Assembly: GCA_001871595.1 (NCBI GenBank)
Contig: MNVH01000026.1
Coordinates: 1 to 42,101, forward strand
Length of the DNA stretch: 42,101 bases
Reading direction: 5' to 3'
Source of the DNA: Candidatus Micrarchaeota archaeon CG1_02_55_22
GTDB lineage: Archaea; Micrarchaeota; Micrarchaeia; Norongarragalinales; UBA97
Under the pieces are notes generated by a model. That model saw only the letters and a list, made by a program, of their open reading frames with translations. It was not told the DNA's origin and searched no databases. Positions 1 to 9,371 of the stretch are shown here, in pieces (position 1 is the stretch's first letter; each line of letters opens with the position of its first letter). Position numbers and translations under genes: made by a program.

Positions 1-1
1 C

Positions 2-883
2 GAGGACATGAACATAGCAGATATGCAAGAAATCGCGAAAGAATCGGCAAAACTACTCAATGCCGGTAACCACGGCCTAATCATCACGCACGGAACCGAC
101 ATACTGCACTATACTGCCGCAGCCGTAGCGCTAATGCTCAACAACCCCGCCCGACCAATCGCCCTCGTCGGAGCACAACGCTCGCCCGACCGCGCGAGCT
201 TTGACGGCTCGATGAACCTATTGTGCGCCGCGCACTACGTCGCTAGCGACATCGGCGAAACCGCGGTAGTGATGCACGCCGACGGCAACGACGTTTATTG
301 CCACGCCAACCCGGCGACGAAGGTGCGCAAGATGCACACCTCGCGGCGCGACGCTTTCCGAACGATAAACAGCCAACCGATAGCCCGCGTGTACCCGGAC
401 GGCAGAATCGAGGAGTTGCGCGAGAACCGGCGCGCAAACGACGACAAGGTAGTGGCCGACACGCGGTTTGAAAATAAAATCGCGCTAGTAAAACTAGTGC
501 CGGGCCTCGACCCCGAGATACTGCAATACTATAAAGACAAGAAATACCGCGGCTTGATTATAGAAGGCTTCGGATTAGGCCATGTTCCAAACGAAACGCG
601 CCAACCCGGCTACAACTGGGTCAAAGCAGTTAAAAAAGTGGTTGACGCCGGCATATTTGTCGGAATTACTTCACAGTGCATCAACGGCCGAGTCAACTCC
701 AACGTGTACCGGAATCTGCGCGACCTAGCCGCTACAGGCGCAACGCATCTCGAAGACATGTTACCAGAAACCGCGTACATAAAGCTCGGCTGTGCGCTCG
801 GGCGGTTCAAGGACGTTGACAAGGCGAAAAAGTTCATGCTAAAAAACGTTGCGGGCGAGTTCAACCCGCGGCTCACGGAATGA
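2..883 (+). CDS. gatD: Glu-tRNA(Gln) amidotransferase subunit D (5' truncated by window)
   Basis: GatD is the asparaginase-like subunit of the archaeal GatDE amidotransferase; it releases ammonia from an amide donor for conversion of Glu-tRNA(Gln) to Gln-tRNA(Gln). The reading frame is open to the left edge, so about the first third (N-terminal domain and the first catalytic Thr) is missing. What remains has the asparaginase motif THGTDILHYTA, followed by VGAQRSPD and the DGNDVYCH region, then GFGLGHVPN and the TSQCINGRVN stretch, in the order usual for L-asparaginase/GatD. The stop overlaps the gatE start by ATGA, so the two subunits are translationally coupled. An ATG at 8 is in frame but is internal to the family alignment. 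Family call is secure. Confidence 0.95.
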   Translation, partial: EDMNIADMQEIAKESAKLLNAGNHGLIITHGTDILHYTAAAVALMLNNPARPIALVGAQRSPDRASFDGSMNLLCAAHYVASDIGETAVVMHADGNDVYCHANPATKVRKMHTSRRDAFRTINSQPIARVYPDGRIEELRENRRANDDKVVADTRFENKIALVKLVPGLDPEILQYYKDKKYRGLIIEGFGLGHVPNETRQPGYNWVKAVKKVVDAGIFVGITSQCINGRVNSNVYRNLRDLAATGATHLEDMLPETAYIKLGCALGRFKDVDKAKKFMLKNVAGEFNPRLTE

Positions 884-2679
884 CTAAAATGGCGAAAGGG
901 TTCAAGTGCGGGATAGAGATACACCAACGCCTAGACACCAAAAAACTCTTCTGCGACTGCTACTACAACGACGAAAAAGGCGCGGGAAAAGGCCACGAAA
1001 GCACGGTGACACGCCGCTTGAGGGCGGTTACAGGCGAATTGGGAATAGTCGACCCTGCCGCAGAATTCGAGGAAGCCAAAGGAAAGCCTACGAAATACCT
1101 CTACAATGACGCCAACGCGTGCCTTGTTGAACTCGACGAGGAACCGCCCCACCAAATAAACCCGGACGCACTCGCAGTGGCACTCGCAATAGCCGAAGCA
1201 CTCAACGCCAAGCCCGTCGACGAGATACACGTCATGCGCAAGACCGTCGTCGATGGCTCGGCAGTCGGCGGGTTCCAACGCACCGCACTAGTGGCACTCG
1301 ACGGCGTGCTCAAAACCAGCAAGGGAAACGTAGCGATACCTACAATCTGCCTCGAAGAAGAGAGCGCGGGAATACTCGACAACGAAGGCAGCGTCAACGC
1401 GTACCGGCTCGACAGGCTCGGCGTGCCACTCATCGAACTAGCCACCGACGCATCGCTGAAAGACGGAGAGCACGCAGCTGAAACCGCGCGACTCATAGGT
1501 GACTTGCTGCGCGCAACCAACCGCGTACAACGCGGCATAGGCAGCATCAGGCAAGACGTCAACGTGTCAATCCAAGGTGGAAACAGAGTCGAGGTAAAAG
1601 GCGCCCAAGACCTTCAGATGCTGCCCGAACTTATTGCAAACGAAGTTCTACGACAAGAATCACTCTTGAACTTGAAAGAGAAAACGGTAAAACTAAACCC
1701 TAACGGTCACGTAAAGAGCGTGCACGCCGCGTTCAAACACACGCGTGCTCAAATGATTGCCAACGCGCTTTCCTCTGGCAAAACAGTTATGGCGACTAAA
1801 CTCGACGGCTATGCCGGCGTTCTCGGCAAAGAGCTAATGCCAAACCACCGATACGGAACCGAACTCAGTGATTATGCAAAGACCGCGGCCGGCGTAAGGG
1901 GCATCATACACAGCGACGAAGACCTATCAAAATACGGAATCACCCCAAAAGAGGATGTGGCAGTCCGAGCCGAACTTTCGTGCAATAGTACTGACGCGTG
2001 GGTCGCGTGCGTGGCCGAAGAAACCGTTGCGGTCAAAGCGCTAGAAGCAGTAATCGCACGGGCTCGCGAGAAAGGCGTGCCGAAAGAAACCCGGAAAGCA
2101 AACGGGGATACTAGCAAATTCATGCGGCCCCTGCCCGGCGCAGCGCGCATGTACCCGGAAACCGACGTAAAACCAATAGTTTTAACGAAAGAACTTTTGA
2201 AACAAGCTAAAACCACTAGGCTCGAACCGCTTGAGAAGAAATCTGCCCGCTACGAAAAACTAGGGTTGCCTAAAGCGATGGCGGAAGAGATGGCCCGCGA
2301 CCGGAACAACCCCTTCTTCGAAGACCTTGCAACGCCGAACAACGCCCTCCTCCTGGCTTCGACAATACTTCAGACGCTAAAGGCAATAAGGCGCGAGGGC
2401 GAAGACGTATCGCAAATCACTGAAAAAGACATCGCATTCACGATCCGAGCGTACGACGACGGAGAAATAACCAAACAAGCGGTTGCAGAAATCCTCAGGC
2501 AACGCGCGAAAGGAAAACCCGCGGCCAAAACGGCGACCGAACTGACACGCATTCGCGGGAAAGAGCTCGAAGAATTGCTGGCAAAAGCAGGCGATTTGGC
2601 CCAATTAATGCGTGAAAACCGGCTCCGCGTAGACGGCGAAGAAGCCGCCCGGCTCTTTGCTTCACACAAACGTAAATAA
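880..2679 (+). CDS. gatE: Glu-tRNA(Gln) amidotransferase subunit E
   Basis: GatE is the tRNA-binding and kinase/transamidase subunit of GatDE, found only in archaea. The 599-residue protein starts GFKCGIEIHQRL with a CDC metal-ligand region, has the conserved FQRTALVALDG and GIGSIRQDVNVSI blocks of the GatB/E catalytic domain, a mid-protein GAD-type insertion (about 270-410), and a C-terminal helical YqeY-like tail from about 480. Length is close to the usual 600-630. The ATGA overlap with gatD decides the start; ATG at 889 (MAKGFK) is an alternative. A separate GatB homologue is encoded at 16525, so this genome carries both GatB/E paralogues. Confidence 0.97.
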   Translation: MTKMAKGFKCGIEIHQRLDTKKLFCDCYYNDEKGAGKGHESTVTRRLRAVTGELGIVDPAAEFEEAKGKPTKYLYNDANACLVELDEEPPHQINPDALAVALAIAEALNAKPVDEIHVMRKTVVDGSAVGGFQRTALVALDGVLKTSKGNVAIPTICLEEESAGILDNEGSVNAYRLDRLGVPLIELATDASLKDGEHAAETARLIGDLLRATNRVQRGIGSIRQDVNVSIQGGNRVEVKGAQDLQMLPELIANEVLRQESLLNLKEKTVKLNPNGHVKSVHAAFKHTRAQMIANALSSGKTVMATKLDGYAGVLGKELMPNHRYGTELSDYAKTAAGVRGIIHSDEDLSKYGITPKEDVAVRAELSCNSTDAWVACVAEETVAVKALEAVIARAREKGVPKETRKANGDTSKFMRPLPGAARMYPETDVKPIVLTKELLKQAKTTRLEPLEKKSARYEKLGLPKAMAEEMARDRNNPFFEDLATPNNALLLASTILQTLKAIRREGEDVSQITEKDIAFTIRAYDDGEITKQAVAEILRQRAKGKPAAKTATELTRIRGKELEELLAKAGDLAQLMRENRLRVDGEEAARLFASHKRK

Positions 2680-2702
2680 AACAAGGGAGAGAAAAGATAG
2701 CT

Positions 2703-3818
2703 ATGGAAATGGAAGAAAGCCCCTTAAGCCAAATGGGCCCAATACTCGATAAAGTCAAATCACTATTACCAGTGCTCGTTGTTTTGGCCGTACTAGTCAT
2801 TGCGGCGTTCTGGTACCTGAGCTTGCCAAAACCCGGAACGGTGAATGTAACCGTGAAACAAATTGATGGCGAAAGCATCAACGGGGTCTTGGTAACACTC
2901 ACAAACGCGCAAGGCAACGAAGCCGTACCCCCCCAAATCACGTTAAACGGCGGCAGAGCAACATTCGCCAACGTTCCAGGCGGCGCGGATTACACCGTCA
3001 TGGCCCAGCCGCTACCCGGCTATACTGATCCTGCGCCCCAGATCATCACCCTTGCTTCAGGCGCGTCTGAAACAGCAATCTTAGAACTCGGAAAGAATGC
3101 ACCAAACATAAAACTCGCGCTGGATGCAGAAAGCCAAAAAGCAATCGGTGCGCTGACCGCCAACTGCGTACAGCCAATCATAGTCAAAATAAGCAATGCA
3201 GGCACGGATGCGTATCAAGCCGAGCTCGTTACTGGCCCCAACGACAAGCAAGCCGAAATCGTGCTCGACCAAACCTCGAAAGACGTGCTTTCTGGCGAAG
3301 AAGTCGCAGTAACTGGAAAAATATTAGTAGGCGGAGTGGTCGACGAGTACTCGGAGAACGCGTACGAGAAACAAATGAGCATTCGAATCAAAGGCACAGC
3401 TGGACCGGACACCAACATTCCAGTAGACTTGAAAATTACTTCGACAACCAAGCTCGAACTCGATACCACCACTATTTCGGTAAGCCAACGCGAGCCGTAC
3501 ACCCAATTCATCAACCTCCAAAATACCGGTGCAAAACCGATCACAAACCTTGGTTTTAAGCTCCAGCTCGACCCACAACTTACCAACCTTTGCGGCGAGG
3601 ATGGCGGCGGGTGCATCACGCTGGAATGGCCGGCCGGAAGCAACGGGCAGCGAGTTGACACGCTGTTTCAAAGTGACACGATGCAGGTAGGCATAAAGAT
3701 AAACCCGCCTTCAAGCACGGGCAAGTACCTGGCGCATTTACTATTTACTGCAACGTGCCTGAACAACCCGGGAAAAGACGTCACCATACAGCTCGACGTA
3801 CCTGAACCTCAAGCTTAG
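2703..3818 (+). CDS. Membrane-anchored protein with Ig-like extracellular domains
   Basis: Unrecognised 371-residue protein. It has a short cytoplasmic N-terminus, one strong membrane segment at about 20-42 (LLPVLVVLAVLVIAAFWYL) and a long exported region. Residues 48-125 look like a carboxypeptidase-regulatory/CNA-B-like beta sandwich (GTVNVTVKQIDGESINGVLV, then GGRATFANVPGG and a YTV strand). Residues 130-365 resemble two further beta-rich domains of the CARDB/NEW3 kind (LQNTGAKPITNLGF). No catalytic motif is visible. It lies 24 nt after gatE behind a purine-rich GGGAG stretch and just before the pilus ATPase, so a surface or pilus-associated role is possible but is inference. Confidence 0.75.
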   Translation: MEMEESPLSQMGPILDKVKSLLPVLVVLAVLVIAAFWYLSLPKPGTVNVTVKQIDGESINGVLVTLTNAQGNEAVPPQITLNGGRATFANVPGGADYTVMAQPLPGYTDPAPQIITLASGASETAILELGKNAPNIKLALDAESQKAIGALTANCVQPIIVKISNAGTDAYQAELVTGPNDKQAEIVLDQTSKDVLSGEEVAVTGKILVGGVVDEYSENAYEKQMSIRIKGTAGPDTNIPVDLKITSTTKLELDTTTISVSQREPYTQFINLQNTGAKPITNLGFKLQLDPQLTNLCGEDGGGCITLEWPAGSNGQRVDTLFQSDTMQVGIKINPPSSTGKYLAHLLFTATCLNNPGKDVTIQLDVPEPQA

Positions 3819-3825
3819 ACTCTTT

Positions 3826-3848
3826 CCGGCAAAGGTTTTTCAAGCCGG
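3826..3848 (+). terminator. Small hairpin between gene clusters
   Basis: The gap between the Ig-like protein and the pilus ATPase holds CCGGC (3826-3830) and GCCGG (3844-3848) around a loop that contains a T5 run. It could be a weak transcription terminator or a leader hairpin of the ATPase mRNA. Only five pairs are certain. Confidence 0.3.
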
Positions 3849-3865
3849 CAACCGTTATTCTGCGT

Positions 3866-5434
3866 ATGACGTACCTCGAAGATTTGCTTAAAAGGGCCAA
3901 GAGCGAAAGCGCAGGCAAAAAACGAGCAGAATACACCGCAGTCACAGAAACACGCGAAACGCCCACCTCGCAAGTAAAAACCGAAGAGAAAATGCTTATA
4001 GACCAGTACGGGGACGTCAAAATCTACAAGGTGCGGGGCGACCCCCTCCTGCTATACGAAGTTCCGACGCCCCAGTATAAGGGCGAAGAAAAAGCTTTGA
4101 TAGACATAATTCTAGACATCTCAGCCAACACGATAAACGTCAACGAAGCGCTGTTTCAAACACAAGCCGAGAAACGCGCGCGATACTTCCACAAAGTAAT
4201 GGAATTGATTGACACCACGCCCGAACTAAAAATTCCTGCACACTCCAAGGAATTCTACGCCAACGCAGTGGTACGAGAAATCGTGGGTTTCGGGCTAATA
4301 GACCCGCTCATAGCAGACGACGCCCTAGAGGAAATAATGGTCATCGGCGTAAACAAACCAACCTACATCTTCCACCGCAAGCACCAAATGATGCGAACCA
4401 ACATTACGTTCTATGCGGACAAGGATATCACCGACCTCATAGACCGCATTGCCCGAAACGTCGGCAGACACATTGACAACCAATCACCCCTCCTCGACGC
4501 ACGCTTACCCGATGGAACCAGAGTAAACGCGACAATACGCCCAATAAGCCTCAACGGCAGCACTATTACCCTTAGAAAGTTCCGCAGCGACCCGATGAGC
4601 ATCATCGACCTAATAAACAACAACACGCTAGACTACGAAGCCGCGGCATTCCTATGGATGGTAGTAGAGGGATACGGTGCCCTCCCCGCAAACATGATAA
4701 TAGCAGGCGGAACTGCCAGCGGAAAGACGACGACGTTAAACGCACTAATAGAATTCGTACCGAATTTCGAACGAATAATTTCAATCGAAGACACCGCCGA
4801 ACTCCAGTTGCCTTACGATCACTGGATTCGCTTTGAAGTACGCCCACCCGGACTAGAAGGCCTTGGCGAAATAACTTCAGACATGCTCCTTAAAAACGCA
4901 CTCCGCATGCGCCCCGACCGCATCGTCGTCGGCGAAATACGCGCCGAAGAAGGCTATACCCTATTTAGTGCTATGAACACCGGCCATCGCGGCGCGATGG
5001 GAACACTGCATTCGAACAACGCTCACGAAACTTTAATCCGGCTCACCAACCCGCCAATGCAAGTGCCAAGGATAATGCTTTCAGCTCTAAACTTTATAGT
5101 GATGCAGCAACGCACCTACGACCGGCGTAAAGGACTAATCAGGCGCGTCACAGAAATCGCTGAAATGGTACCAATAGAAGACGATAAACTGCCCGAGGTA
5201 CAAGTGCTCTACAAATGGGACCCAGTAAAAGACGACCTTGAAAATACGGGAACCCCATCCCATTACTTCCAATCCTTGGCACAATACACCGGCCAACCGC
5301 TCGAAGCGATAAACAACGAACTCAAGGAACGCGCACGCGTACTAAAGGAACTCAACGAAAAAGGCCTACGGGAACTGGATGAAATATGCACGGTGACCCA
5401 GAACTACTCCCTCAAAAAAATGGGAAAATTCTAG
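3866..5434 (+). CDS. Type II/IV secretion-system ATPase (TadA/archaeal pilus assembly ATPase)
   Basis: Hexameric cytoplasmic motor that powers assembly of type IV-like pili. The 522-residue protein has an N-terminal domain, then the secretion-ATPase core: LPDGTRVNATIRP at about 213-225, Walker A GGTASGKTTT near 281-290, the Asp box IISIEDTAEL, Walker B MRPDRIVVGEIRAEE and the His box MGTLHSNN. These are hallmarks of the PilT/VirB11 superfamily in the archaeal TadA/GspE2/FlaI branch. It is followed within 12-13 nt by two TadC-like platform genes, giving a Tad-like pilus operon. Whether it serves an adhesion pilus or an archaellum is not decided here, but no archaellum accessory genes (flaG/H/J set) are visible. 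Confidence 0.95.
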   Translation: MTYLEDLLKRAKSESAGKKRAEYTAVTETRETPTSQVKTEEKMLIDQYGDVKIYKVRGDPLLLYEVPTPQYKGEEKALIDIILDISANTINVNEALFQTQAEKRARYFHKVMELIDTTPELKIPAHSKEFYANAVVREIVGFGLIDPLIADDALEEIMVIGVNKPTYIFHRKHQMMRTNITFYADKDITDLIDRIARNVGRHIDNQSPLLDARLPDGTRVNATIRPISLNGSTITLRKFRSDPMSIIDLINNNTLDYEAAAFLWMVVEGYGALPANMIIAGGTASGKTTTLNALIEFVPNFERIISIEDTAELQLPYDHWIRFEVRPPGLEGLGEITSDMLLKNALRMRPDRIVVGEIRAEEGYTLFSAMNTGHRGAMGTLHSNNAHETLIRLTNPPMQVPRIMLSALNFIVMQQRTYDRRKGLIRRVTEIAEMVPIEDDKLPEVQVLYKWDPVKDDLENTGTPSHYFQSLAQYTGQPLEAINNELKERARVLKELNEKGLRELDEICTVTQNYSLKKMGKF

Positions 5435-5446
5435 GGGCGCTTCTAA

Positions 5447-6559
5447 ATGAAGAAAAACACTTTCGAACGCCTCCGTGAACTAAGAAGCGATGATGACGGC
5501 CCTAAAGACCAAGCAGAAAAGAAAAAAGAAAGACAAGAAATTGGGTCACTAATAACAAAGATAAGAGAAAAAACCCGAACCGAAGAAGTCACCGAAGAAA
5601 GAACTAGAAATATACAAAGAGCCCTCGCGGAAACTCCGGAAACCATACGCCGGCCCCAAATCAAGAACCGTAACGGAATCCAAATAATAGGAAACATTTA
5701 CGCGGCCTTCCGGCGCCCCCTGAACAAGACATCAGAATTCTTTTCGCGGCTGCCGCTCGCCAGCGAACTAGAATCAAACCTCCGCGCATCAGGCCTCCAC
5801 CTGGACGTAGAATCGTACCTAGCAATAACCAGCACGGTTGCGTTCATCGCGGCAATAATGGTGGCTACAGTATTCTCTGCTTTAGGTCTCAGCACAGTGC
5901 AAACCGGAATAGACGCAATCCAGAGCGTTTCCATAGGCTTGGTAATGGGAATACTCACCTTCTTCATGGCCGGAATACTCCTAGTGATGTACCCAGGACT
6001 CAAAGCGAGCGATCGCGCGGCAGAAATAGACCGCGAGCTGCCCTTCGCACTAAGACAAATGGCCACTCAAATGAAAGCGGGAGTAAGCTTTCAAAAAGCC
6101 ATGGCATCTGTTGCAAACTCAAACTATGGCCCGCTCAGCGCAGAGTTCAACCGAGCTATAGCTGACATGAACGCGGGCAAGCCGACGGAACGCTCACTGG
6201 TCGACCTTACTGAAAGAACCAAATCCAAAGGACTCAGGCAAGCCATACTTCAAATTGTTAGGTCGCTCAAGACTGGCGGGGCAATGTCTGACATAATAGC
6301 CGCAATAGCCAGTGACGTCGCGTTCGAGACCAGAATGAAAATACGCGACTTCACAGAACAACTCAACATAATCAGCGTAGTCTTCACAATGGTCGCAATC
6401 GTCGCCCCAGTAGTGATAACAATACTAGCCGCCATTACTCAGCTACCCTTACTGGGCGGTTCGCTCAACGAAGGAATAGTCGTAGTCGCATTTAGCGCAA
6501 TAATAATGGTGAACGGGGTAATACTCCTATTCATAAAACGCATCGAGCCAATAACATGA
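5447..6559 (+). CDS. TadC-like pilus platform membrane protein (first copy)
   Basis: Type II secretion F/TadC-family inner-membrane platform that couples the ATPase to pilin insertion. The 370-residue protein opens with a highly charged cytoplasmic region of about 75 residues rich in Glu/Lys/Arg. It then has paired membrane segments near 125-185, a cytoplasmic T2SF domain containing ELPFALRQMATQMKAG and GPLSAEFNRAIADMNAGKP, and two C-terminal membrane segments. An AGGGG SD lies before the ATG. It overlaps the second TadC gene by ATGA. Family assignment rests on the T2SF signature and operon position. Confidence 0.92.
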   Translation: MKKNTFERLRELRSDDDGPKDQAEKKKERQEIGSLITKIREKTRTEEVTEERTRNIQRALAETPETIRRPQIKNRNGIQIIGNIYAAFRRPLNKTSEFFSRLPLASELESNLRASGLHLDVESYLAITSTVAFIAAIMVATVFSALGLSTVQTGIDAIQSVSIGLVMGILTFFMAGILLVMYPGLKASDRAAEIDRELPFALRQMATQMKAGVSFQKAMASVANSNYGPLSAEFNRAIADMNAGKPTERSLVDLTERTKSKGLRQAILQIVRSLKTGGAMSDIIAAIASDVAFETRMKIRDFTEQLNIISVVFTMVAIVAPVVITILAAITQLPLLGGSLNEGIVVVAFSAIIMVNGVILLFIKRIEPIT

Positions 6560-7491
6560 AAAAAGGCATTCTCAACGGAAAGTATGAGCAACTCGAGCGC
6601 TACTACCGCGGAGCAGGAATACGAATAAAATTCCAACATTTCGTTGTGCTGCTCTGCATTCTTGCTATACTAAGCGCGATTGCCAGCTACTATTTAGCAC
6701 TCCTAATACCCACCTCCGGGGACCAGGATCCAACCACTATAGTGGTAGTGACGTTCATATCCATACTGAGCTTGATACTAGCAATACCGTTCAGCCTACG
6801 TAACCAGCGCCTCGACGCGGTGGAAGACAATCTTCCAGACGCACTAAAACACATGGCAATCGTACTGAAAGCAGGCGGAACCATAGAAAGCGCCATAAAA
6901 GAAGCTTCAACCACAGATTACGGCCCATTAAGCAACATACTCGCCAGCGCGCTAGAACAAATAAAAAAGGGGCGCGAATTCGAAGAGGTCTTGAACGACG
7001 TAGCACTCGAATCGGGCTCGCGCCTATTCGAAAGGATAGCGGGAATAATTAGCGACGCCAAGAAGGCGGGCGCAGGGCTGTCCGACACCATGTCCGCCAT
7101 AGCCGACGACGCGCGAGAAATCAACAGAATCAAACGCGAACGCGTATCCCGTACGACAATGCCGGTAATCTTCCTTTACGCGTCGATACTAGCGTTATCG
7201 CCATTCATATTCGGGTTCACGATGACCATTGTCACGTTCATCGGAAGTGGAATAACCTGCGCCCTCCCCGGCGCGCCCCCACTACGGCTAGGTGTACTTA
7301 ACGGAATCATCGTCACGTTCATGGCGATAGAGGCCATAATAGTAACACTCGCAATAGGAATCATTCGCGATGGAAAAATGCTCAAGTATATTGTTAGAAT
7401 CCCAATAATGATCCTTATAACCCTCGCCGTGTACGAATTCGGCAAGAGGTTCGGATTATTCATAATCGGAGGCGGTGGAACTTGCGGCTGA
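6556..7491 (+). CDS. TadC-like pilus platform membrane protein (second copy)
   Basis: Second T2SF/TadC-type platform protein, 311 residues. Two membrane segments lie at about 25-75, followed by the T2SF core (NLPDALKHMAIVLKAGGTIE, then YGPLSNILASALEQIKKG) and three hydrophobic segments in the C-terminal third. The ATGA overlap with the previous gene implies stoichiometric expression; paired TadB/TadC-like platform proteins are usual in Tad-type systems. The 3' end overlaps the next small pilin gene by 10 nt in another frame. Confidence 0.92.
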   Translation: MKKGILNGKYEQLERYYRGAGIRIKFQHFVVLLCILAILSAIASYYLALLIPTSGDQDPTTIVVVTFISILSLILAIPFSLRNQRLDAVEDNLPDALKHMAIVLKAGGTIESAIKEASTTDYGPLSNILASALEQIKKGREFEEVLNDVALESGSRLFERIAGIISDAKKAGAGLSDTMSAIADDAREINRIKRERVSRTTMPVIFLYASILALSPFIFGFTMTIVTFIGSGITCALPGAPPLRLGVLNGIIVTFMAIEAIIVTLAIGIIRDGKMLKYIVRIPIMILITLAVYEFGKRFGLFIIGGGGTCG

Positions 7492-7592
7492 AAGGACAAA
7501 CAGCAGTTGAATACCTTCTACTAGTGGGTACCTCGGTACTTTTAGTGGGAATCGTAGCATGGTTCATAAAAACTAGGGTGTTAAGTAGTTGA
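7482..7592 (+). CDS. Tiny class III signal-peptide pilin-like protein (36 aa)
   Basis: A short frame overlapping the end of the second tadC. The TTG start gives LRLKGQTAVEYLLLVG followed by a continuous hydrophobic stretch and a short basic tail. The K-G-Q-T-A-V-E-Y pattern is the archaeal class III (type IV pilin-like) signal peptide: cleavage after Gly, Glu at +5, then the hydrophobic assembly helix. Almost nothing remains after the helix, so it would be a minimal subunit or an assembly factor. The stop overlaps the next start by TTGA. Confidence 0.75.
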   Translation: MRLKGQTAVEYLLLVGTSVLLVGIVAWFIKTRVLSS

Positions 7593-7774
7593 AGATGTTC
7601 GCGCGCGAAGAATCCGCGCAAGGTGGTTTCGAGTACCTTCTTTTGATAGGCGCAGCCATCCTCCTCGTAGTCCTAGTATTAACCGTCGTCAGAAACCAAA
7701 TTTTTACACCGGTGACAAATTCGAGCGCGACAAACGCAACATCTATACAAAGCCACATCCAGAACCTCACCTGA
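7589..7774 (+). CDS. Small class III signal-peptide pilin-like protein (61 aa)
   Basis: The protein carries EESAQGGFEYLLLIG, the Q-G-G-F-E-Y version of the archaeal pilin processing site, followed by a 20-residue hydrophobic helix and a short Thr/Ser/Asn-rich exported tail with N-X-S/T sequons. The TTG start (7589) is chosen because it makes the same TTGA start-stop overlap seen repeatedly in this window; ATG at 7595 would remove two residues. It is the last gene of the motor operon and a plausible major or minor pilin. Confidence 0.82.
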   Translation: MKMFAREESAQGGFEYLLLIGAAILLVVLVLTVVRNQIFTPVTNSSATNATSIQSHIQNLT

Positions 7775-7779
7775 TAAAA

Positions 7780-8820
7780 ATGAAGATAATTCACAAGGAC
7801 GAAGCCTTGCCAGTAATAAAACTTAAACCCGAGTCGCTAGAAGACCTTTGGTACCTCTCAAAACTAATAAAAAAGAACGACGCGGTCGAAGGCCGTTCGG
7901 AAAGGCGTTTCAAGGTATCCGGAGCCAGCCGTGACTCTGGTGAAAAAAAGCCAGTCAACTTAAGAATCAAAACGGAAACCGTAGAGTTCGCCGAATCTTC
8001 AAACAAGCTTCGCATTACAGGCACAATAGAAGCGGGAACTCCGGAAGAGTACGCCCCTAAGGGCGACTTCCACACGCTCGACGTTGAACCCCACAAACCA
8101 ATAAAGATATTCAAGAAACTCTCGGCAGGCGAAAAGAAGACTCTTCAAGACGCGCTTCAACACTCAACGCACGTCAAGGCGCTCGTTCTGCTCATGGACG
8201 AGCGTAAGGCGCTGGCCGCGCTCATACAAACCCGTGGAACCAAGATGCTCTTTGAAAAGGAGAGCACCGCCAGCAAACGCAACGTCAAAGAATTCGAGGC
8301 CAACCGCACCAAGTTCTATAAAGAACTGGCCGACGCGCTCGAAATGAGTGAAGCAGAAGCAATAATAGTGGCCGGTCCCGGCTTTGAGAAAAACTCGTTC
8401 CAAACGTACCTGAAGGAAAAACACGCCAAACTAATGGCTAAGACCACGTTCGATTACGTATCCAGCGCCGAAAAAAGCGCGCTCAAAGAACTACTGGCAA
8501 AAGGAGCAGTAGCAAAAGCCATAGGAAACCGAAAACAAGCCGAGGAACTAGCCGCACTCGAACAATTGAAGGCAAGCGTGGCCAAGAACGACGGCAACTC
8601 GGTATACGGACCGGCGGAAGTAGAACACGCACTGGCCGCACACGCGGTCGAAAGGCTACTGATAACCGACGAACTACTCCGAAGCGAAGAGAGCCAGCAC
8701 ATAATGGAGCTTGCCGAGCTCGACGCGGTGCCAGTTCTAGCATTCAACTCCGACGGCGAAGCCGGCGCCGAGTTCTCGGCGTTCGGCGTGGCAGCGTTCC
8801 TGCGCTTCAAGATGCGGTAA
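7780..8820 (+). CDS. pelA: mRNA surveillance protein pelota (Dom34/eRF1-like)
   Basis: aPelota binds the A site of stalled ribosomes with aEF1A or recruits ABCE1 for ribosome rescue. The 346-residue length matches the family. The N-terminal Sm-like domain is seen in the opening IKLKPESLEDLWYLSKLI and GEKKPVNLRIKTE. The central domain contains IIVAGPGFEKNSFQTYL, and the C-terminal domain has YGPAEVEHALAAHAVERLLITDELLR followed by the PVLAFNSDGEAG strand, all typical. It lacks the GGQ of peptide-releasing eRF1, as expected. It begins 5 nt after the pilin stop, so it may be co-transcribed with pilus genes, with no obvious functional link. Confidence 0.96.
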   Translation: MKIIHKDEALPVIKLKPESLEDLWYLSKLIKKNDAVEGRSERRFKVSGASRDSGEKKPVNLRIKTETVEFAESSNKLRITGTIEAGTPEEYAPKGDFHTLDVEPHKPIKIFKKLSAGEKKTLQDALQHSTHVKALVLLMDERKALAALIQTRGTKMLFEKESTASKRNVKEFEANRTKFYKELADALEMSEAEAIIVAGPGFEKNSFQTYLKEKHAKLMAKTTFDYVSSAEKSALKELLAKGAVAKAIGNRKQAEELAALEQLKASVAKNDGNSVYGPAEVEHALAAHAVERLLITDELLRSEESQHIMELAELDAVPVLAFNSDGEAGAEFSAFGVAAFLRFKMR

Positions 8821-8828
8821 CCGCCAAT

Positions 8829-9371
8829 CTAACAAGTCACGTTTACAACTGCAACAACGGAAGACGCACGAGTAATATTGAAACGCGCCCACCCCGTACC
8901 ACGCAAAATACCAACGGATCGGTTGTCGTAAACGTTGCGCGCGTACGAGACATCAGTAGAATTTGCCAGAATAGTGTAATTGAACTGGTACGTATAACTC
9001 CCTGCACAAGAGGACACCGTGACCGAGGATATATTCAGGCCAGTGTAATTAACCGTAACACGAGAATCGGACAATAAGCTGCTCAAATTATTGAAATAAT
9101 TGGTGGCGTTGCTATGAACGCTCGCGTTGACGATGGATGGATTTGCACCGCCACAACCACACCCGCCATAAGCCGAATCAAACAACGCGTCGGCGAAAGC
9201 AGCCGTGTAAGAATAGTTAGCATCAACCACCCGGTCGGACACCCGCCTAGCATCCAAAACAGTAATTGCAGAATCTTGCGCGGAAGAAATTACAAACTGG
9301 GCCCCAACAGCTAGAACCAGCAAAAGCACTACCAAGCCACCTATAAGCAACGATGCAAACCCCTTCTTCAA
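8829..9371 (-). CDS. Pilin-like secreted protein, heavily N-glycosylatable
   Basis: 180-residue protein starting KKGFASLLIGG with a long hydrophobic segment, then an exported domain containing a CGCGG cluster near residues 69-73, later Cys residues, and about eleven N-X-S/T sequons, an unusual density that implies a surface-exposed glycoprotein. The TTG start at 9371 gives a TTGA overlap with the upstream gene; a GTG at 9383 is possible. It is the last gene of a four-gene minus-strand run and is convergent with pelota. The KKG signal fits prepilin peptidase processing less perfectly than its neighbours do. Confidence 0.72.
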   Translation of the reverse strand: MKKGFASLLIGGLVVLLLVLAVGAQFVISSAQDSAITVLDARRVSDRVVDANYSYTAAFADALFDSAYGGCGCGGANPSIVNASVHSNATNYFNNLSSLLSDSRVTVNYTGLNISSVTVSSCAGSYTYQFNYTILANSTDVSYARNVYDNRSVGILRGTGWARFNITRASSVVAVVNVTC

